From the NCBI GenBank assembly GCA_023230925.1, contig JALNWK010000055.1:1-18653 (forward strand): a DNA stretch of 18,653 nucleotides, read 5' to 3'. Source of the stretch: Limnochordia bacterium (GTDB lineage: Bacteria > Bacillota > Limnochordia > DUMW01). Below the pieces are notes generated by a model. That model made no database searches and had not been told where the DNA came from. It was given only the letters and a program-made list of their open reading frames with translations. Below are positions 16,472 through 18,653 of the stretch, piece after piece. Each line of letters starts with the position of its first letter. Position 1 is the first letter of the stretch. The position numbers were made by a program, and so were the translations under genes.

Positions 16472-16502
16472 GGGGGCGTTGATTTGCCCCCCAGGAATCA
16501 AC
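16472..16502 (+). terminator. GC-rich hairpin with alternative pairing after the coat operon
   Basis: GGGGGC (16472-16477) pairs with GCCCCC (16486-16491), beginning six bases after the coat gene stop. Bases of its loop, GTTGATT (16478-16484), are complementary to AATCAAC (16496-16502). The two stems could compete or form an H-type pseudoknot. No U-tract follows, so simple intrinsic termination is doubtful. Confidence 0.4.
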
Positions 16503-16731
16503 GAAAGTCGCATGATAAGCATTCTTGCTTAAGTGACTTTACTCAATGCTGTTAGGAAGCACATTAAATGAGACGGTTGACGCGTACATTATTTGAGACT
16601 GAGCTATAGATATTCGAAGGGATGTCTTAGAGTTTTATCAGTATGAATGGAACAATATCGTTAGTGAGAGCTTGTTATTATGGTTAGAGGTAGAGTACTA
16701 TTGTGTTTGTCAGGTTTTCTAGGGCATGACA

Positions 16732-16756
16732 CGGGGGAATGAAGGTCATTCCCCCG
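16732..16756. other. Perfect 11-bp hairpin with 3-nt loop
   Basis: CGGGGGAATGA (16732-16742) is exactly complementary to TCATTCCCCCG (16746-16756) around the triloop AGG. It is the strongest local structure in the gene-free stretch. No T-run follows on either strand, so it is not an ordinary terminator; it may be part of a structured RNA or the scar of a mobile element. Confidence 0.6.
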
Positions 16757-17977
16757 ACGAATACCGTATCCCTCAGTTGCCTGTTTGACGGTATCTGTGT
16801 TGTTCTACGTGAGTTCATGCTGATAGGCGTAACTGAGCGAACCGAGTGGTGACCCTTCTTGGAATGCTCGGGTGAAGGGGAACACCTTCGTGCTCTAGCT
16901 TGAACTAAGCGTCTCCGGCCCGAAGTGGCGGAGGAAACCAGCGGAAGGCCACTTCCTAGTTCCTTTCCATCCACTCCTTATCCGGCCACGGTCCATTGGG
17001 TCAAATCGATCCCTTCAAGGAACTGAAAAACCCAAGAAGCTTGCCCCGTCGGAAAGCTTAATGGGGAACCGCTACCGAGGTGGAGATGATTCACCCCTTA
17101 GAAGCTGTCCTGACATTGGCGTTGGCGCTAAGGAACGAGTACTTAAGGTCGTCTATGAGTCATTATTCTGAAGCTGGCGACGGGCCAGCATCTGTGCGGC
17201 CATTGTCTATGCCATAGTCCTTAGATATGGCCAGGAGTTGTGTAGGAAAAACCAGATACTATGGTAGTCTGGGCAGCTCCATGGGCTGTGGCACTGAAGC
17301 AGAAAATGGACGATACCCCTCATTCAGCGGAAAACAGGTCACAATTGAATAACAGAATTCCTTCACACATCACAAACGTATAAGTAGCCAATGGAAACTT
17401 CTGTTATATTTAGAAGCACAGACAACACTGAGTTTGTGTCTCTGCAGCCAAGCTTTCCTAATCATCTATGAGACTAACTAGGTAAAGTGAGCTACGGATG
17501 TAACCGGACTAGTATTGCCGAATAGCCTGGCCGAAGGACCAATTATATGTTCAGGCAGTCACTATGATCTCTTGTAGACGGAATAGCCCTTTATCCATTG
17601 GGAAAGAACGACTTTTCCCTAGCATTAGTTGATTTAAAGGATACCGGATTCATATACGCGATTTAGACATTGAGGGAGTTGTTGGTGCCAACCGGGTTAT
17701 GTTTCATAGGAGACTTCATAGAAACCATCGGCACCCCTGCTTACTTTCCTTAAGACGGTGGTCCATCGGATGGGACGAAGTCAGTTACTATGGAGCATGG
17801 GTTATCCTTCCTCTTGAGGAAGACGGATGTTGAGTGTCTATATGCACGATATGTCTTTGTTCAGACCACTTACTGTACCGATAGCAGGGAGTAGTAACTA
17901 CTGATCGGCTAAGCTGAATCACATTCTACTGTAGAGCGCATGAAAAACTATGAGAGTTATAGAGGAGGTTACTAGCA

Positions 17978-18556
17978 GTGGGTGCATATAAGTTGCAGCC
18001 TTTATCCATTAAAAACGTGACCATACACTCCAACTTCTGGTCTAAGCGAATAGCAGTCAATCAAGATGTCACATTGCCGAGCATATACGATAAATGTGAG
18101 CAAACAGGCCGAATTGATGCCTTTGATCTAAATCCCAATGCCAAAGCGCAACCTGTTCTCTATTGGGACTCTGATGTTGCCAAATGGCTTGAAGCCGCAT
18201 GCTATTCGTTAATAGGCAATGATGATCCGGAGCTAAACTATGTGGTGGAAAGGTTGATCACAAGGATATCTTCCGCCCAACAGCCCGATGGTTACTTGAA
18301 CACTTTCATTACCTTGGAAAAACCGGACTTACGTTGGAAGAATTTAGGGGTATGGCATGAACTGTACTGTGCAGGACATCTAATCGAAGCCGCCATAGCC
18401 CATTACGAAGCGACAGGCAAAGAACATTTCCTAGCCGTAATGCGAAGATACGCTGACTACATAGTGTCAGTTTTTGGAACCGGAAAGAGGGACGGCTATC
18501 CAGGACATCAGGAAATTGAGTTGGCATTAGTACTACAGCGCAAGACAACTATGTAG
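17978..18556 (+). CDS. GH127 (DUF1680, beta-L-arabinofuranosidase family), truncated
   Basis: N-terminal part of a GH127 protein. The native portion is about 185 residues (17978-18532) of a family usually over 600 aa. It begins LQPLSIKNVTIHSNFW and contains RISSAQQPDGYLNTF, GVWHELYCAGHLIEAAIAH and GYPGHQEIELALV, all characteristic. Homology stops at that last Val codon, exactly where the inverted repeat begins; the remaining seven codons and the stop are repeat sequence. The zinc-binding cysteines and catalytic Glu lie in the missing part, so the product is inactive if the junction is real. GTG 17978 has AGAGGAGG nine bases upstream. No signal peptide. It is either a gene broken by an insertion or one cut by an assembly break. 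Confidence 0.85.
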   Translation: MGAYKLQPLSIKNVTIHSNFWSKRIAVNQDVTLPSIYDKCEQTGRIDAFDLNPNAKAQPVLYWDSDVAKWLEAACYSLIGNDDPELNYVVERLITRISSAQQPDGYLNTFITLEKPDLRWKNLGVWHELYCAGHLIEAAIAHYEATGKEHFLAVMRRYADYIVSVFGTGKRDGYPGHQEIELALVLQRKTTM

Positions 18557-18649
18557 AATGTTAAGATCCTGTTGTTGTAGTTGGTTCCTAGCCTTAAGTT
18601 TCTCTATCTTGGTCTTGCGATGCGAGCAATAGGCGGTATAATTACGCTT
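18531..18649 (-). repeat. Right copy of 119-bp perfect terminal inverted repeat
   Basis: Exact reverse complement of 1-119. Four further bases to the window end extend it outward beyond what the left copy shows. Its inner edge at 18531 falls within the GTA codon where GH127 homology ends, so the repeat is foreign to that gene. The same open frame seen at the left runs on the minus strand to a stop at 18535-18533. Confidence 0.9.
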
Positions 18650-18652
18650 CAG
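18533..18652 (-). CDS. Partial ORF in right repeat copy (same as left ORF fragment)
   Basis: Minus-strand frame identical to the left fragment with one extra upstream codon (Leu), stopping at 18533. It runs convergently into the GH127 remnant. The conserved stop position at the repeat boundary in both copies supports a gene end coinciding with the element end, but family is unrecognised. Confidence 0.3.
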   Translation of the reverse strand: MKRNYTAYCSHRKTKIEKLKARNQLQQQDLNILHSCLAL

Positions 18653-18653
18653 A

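Larger units (their letters stand above)
16467..17977. other. 1.5-kb stretch without a convincing gene, rich in complementary segments
   Basis: No frame shows a protein-like ORF; the longest, on the minus strand at 16684-16974, lacks a usable ribosome binding site and looks like a shadow. No tRNA, rRNA, tmRNA or RNase P signature is recognised. Complementary arms include 16732-16742/16746-16756 (11 bp), 16761-16767/16788-16794, 16922-16929/16948-16955, 16958-16965/17017-17024, 17096-17101/17128-17133, 17173-17178/17184-17189, 17211-17217/17258-17264, 17807-17813/17816-17822 and 17890-17895/17897-17902. Several 6-8 bp arms are expected by chance in 1.5 kb; the 11-bp hairpin is not. It may hold a large structured RNA, a decayed mobile element, or the 5' regulatory region of the GH127 gene. 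Confidence 0.6.

Noticed and set aside
16684..16974. 96-aa minus-strand ORF in the gene-free interval
   Set aside because: Its GTG start has no properly spaced Shine-Dalgarno, the composition is low in hydrophobic core residues, and it overlaps the 11-bp hairpin and other complementary arms; no family is recognisable.
16991..17013. T-arm-like GGGTCAAATCGATCCC suggesting a tRNA or tmRNA end
   Set aside because: Stem and loop lengths do not fit a T-arm, and no acceptor, anticodon or CCA-type end is present.
16860..17330. Group II intron or RNase P RNA in the structured interval
   Set aside because: No domain V hairpin, GUGYG start, reverse transcriptase frame, or RNase P conserved core was found.

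Overview
The window looks like chromosome from an uncultured, carbohydrate-degrading member of the Bacillota (Firmicutes). The reasons are strong AGGAGG-type ribosome binding sites throughout, a pair of small CotF-type spore coat genes, and a Gram-positive-style glycan locus in which enzymes for secreted and imported substrates sit beside an ABC-type solute-binding protein. A Limnochordia-like or related lineage is a guess. It rests mainly on a solute-binding protein that has a signal peptide but no lipobox cysteine.

From about 149 to 10800 six genes run rightward and form a glycan-utilization locus. Two secreted tandem GH16 endo-glycanase paralogs come first, then a sugar-binding protein, two different Cys-type sulfatases without signal peptides, and a GH95 alpha-L-fucosidase/galactosidase without a signal peptide. 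Inferred scheme: GH16 enzymes cut a polysaccharide outside the cell, the binding protein hands oligosaccharides to an ABC importer whose permeases are not in the window, and desulfation and defucosylation follow in the cytoplasm. A sulfated, fucose- or L-galactose-bearing galactan (agar/porphyran-like) or sulfated mucin-type O-glycan would fit; the exact substrate cannot be read from sequence.

From 10811 to 13606 an AraC-type regulator is transcribed divergently from a hydroxypyruvate-isomerase-like TIM-barrel gene and a Gfo/Idh/MocA oxidoreductase. The two transcription units appear to be driven by overlapping, almost mirror-image sigma-A-type promoters that share one palindromic -10 box (AGTATACT). 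A perfect 11-bp hairpin terminator separates this pair from a convergent tex gene (13648-15792), whose real start is probably a GTG 75 bp inside the longest ORF.

From 15986 to 16466 lie two small spore-coat-type genes, followed by about 1.5 kb with no convincing gene but several complementary segments, including two or three possible pseudoknots. At 17978 a GH127 (beta-L-arabinofuranosidase family) gene begins and breaks off after about 185 codons.

The break coincides with the edge of a 119-bp perfect inverted repeat that occupies both ends of the window (1-119 and 18531-18649). The repeat carries an inward-facing open frame that stops two bases from its inner edge, as expected for the 3' end of an insertion-sequence-like gene. 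The window may thus be flanked by two inverted copies of one mobile element, or the ends may be where an assembly ran into a repeat.
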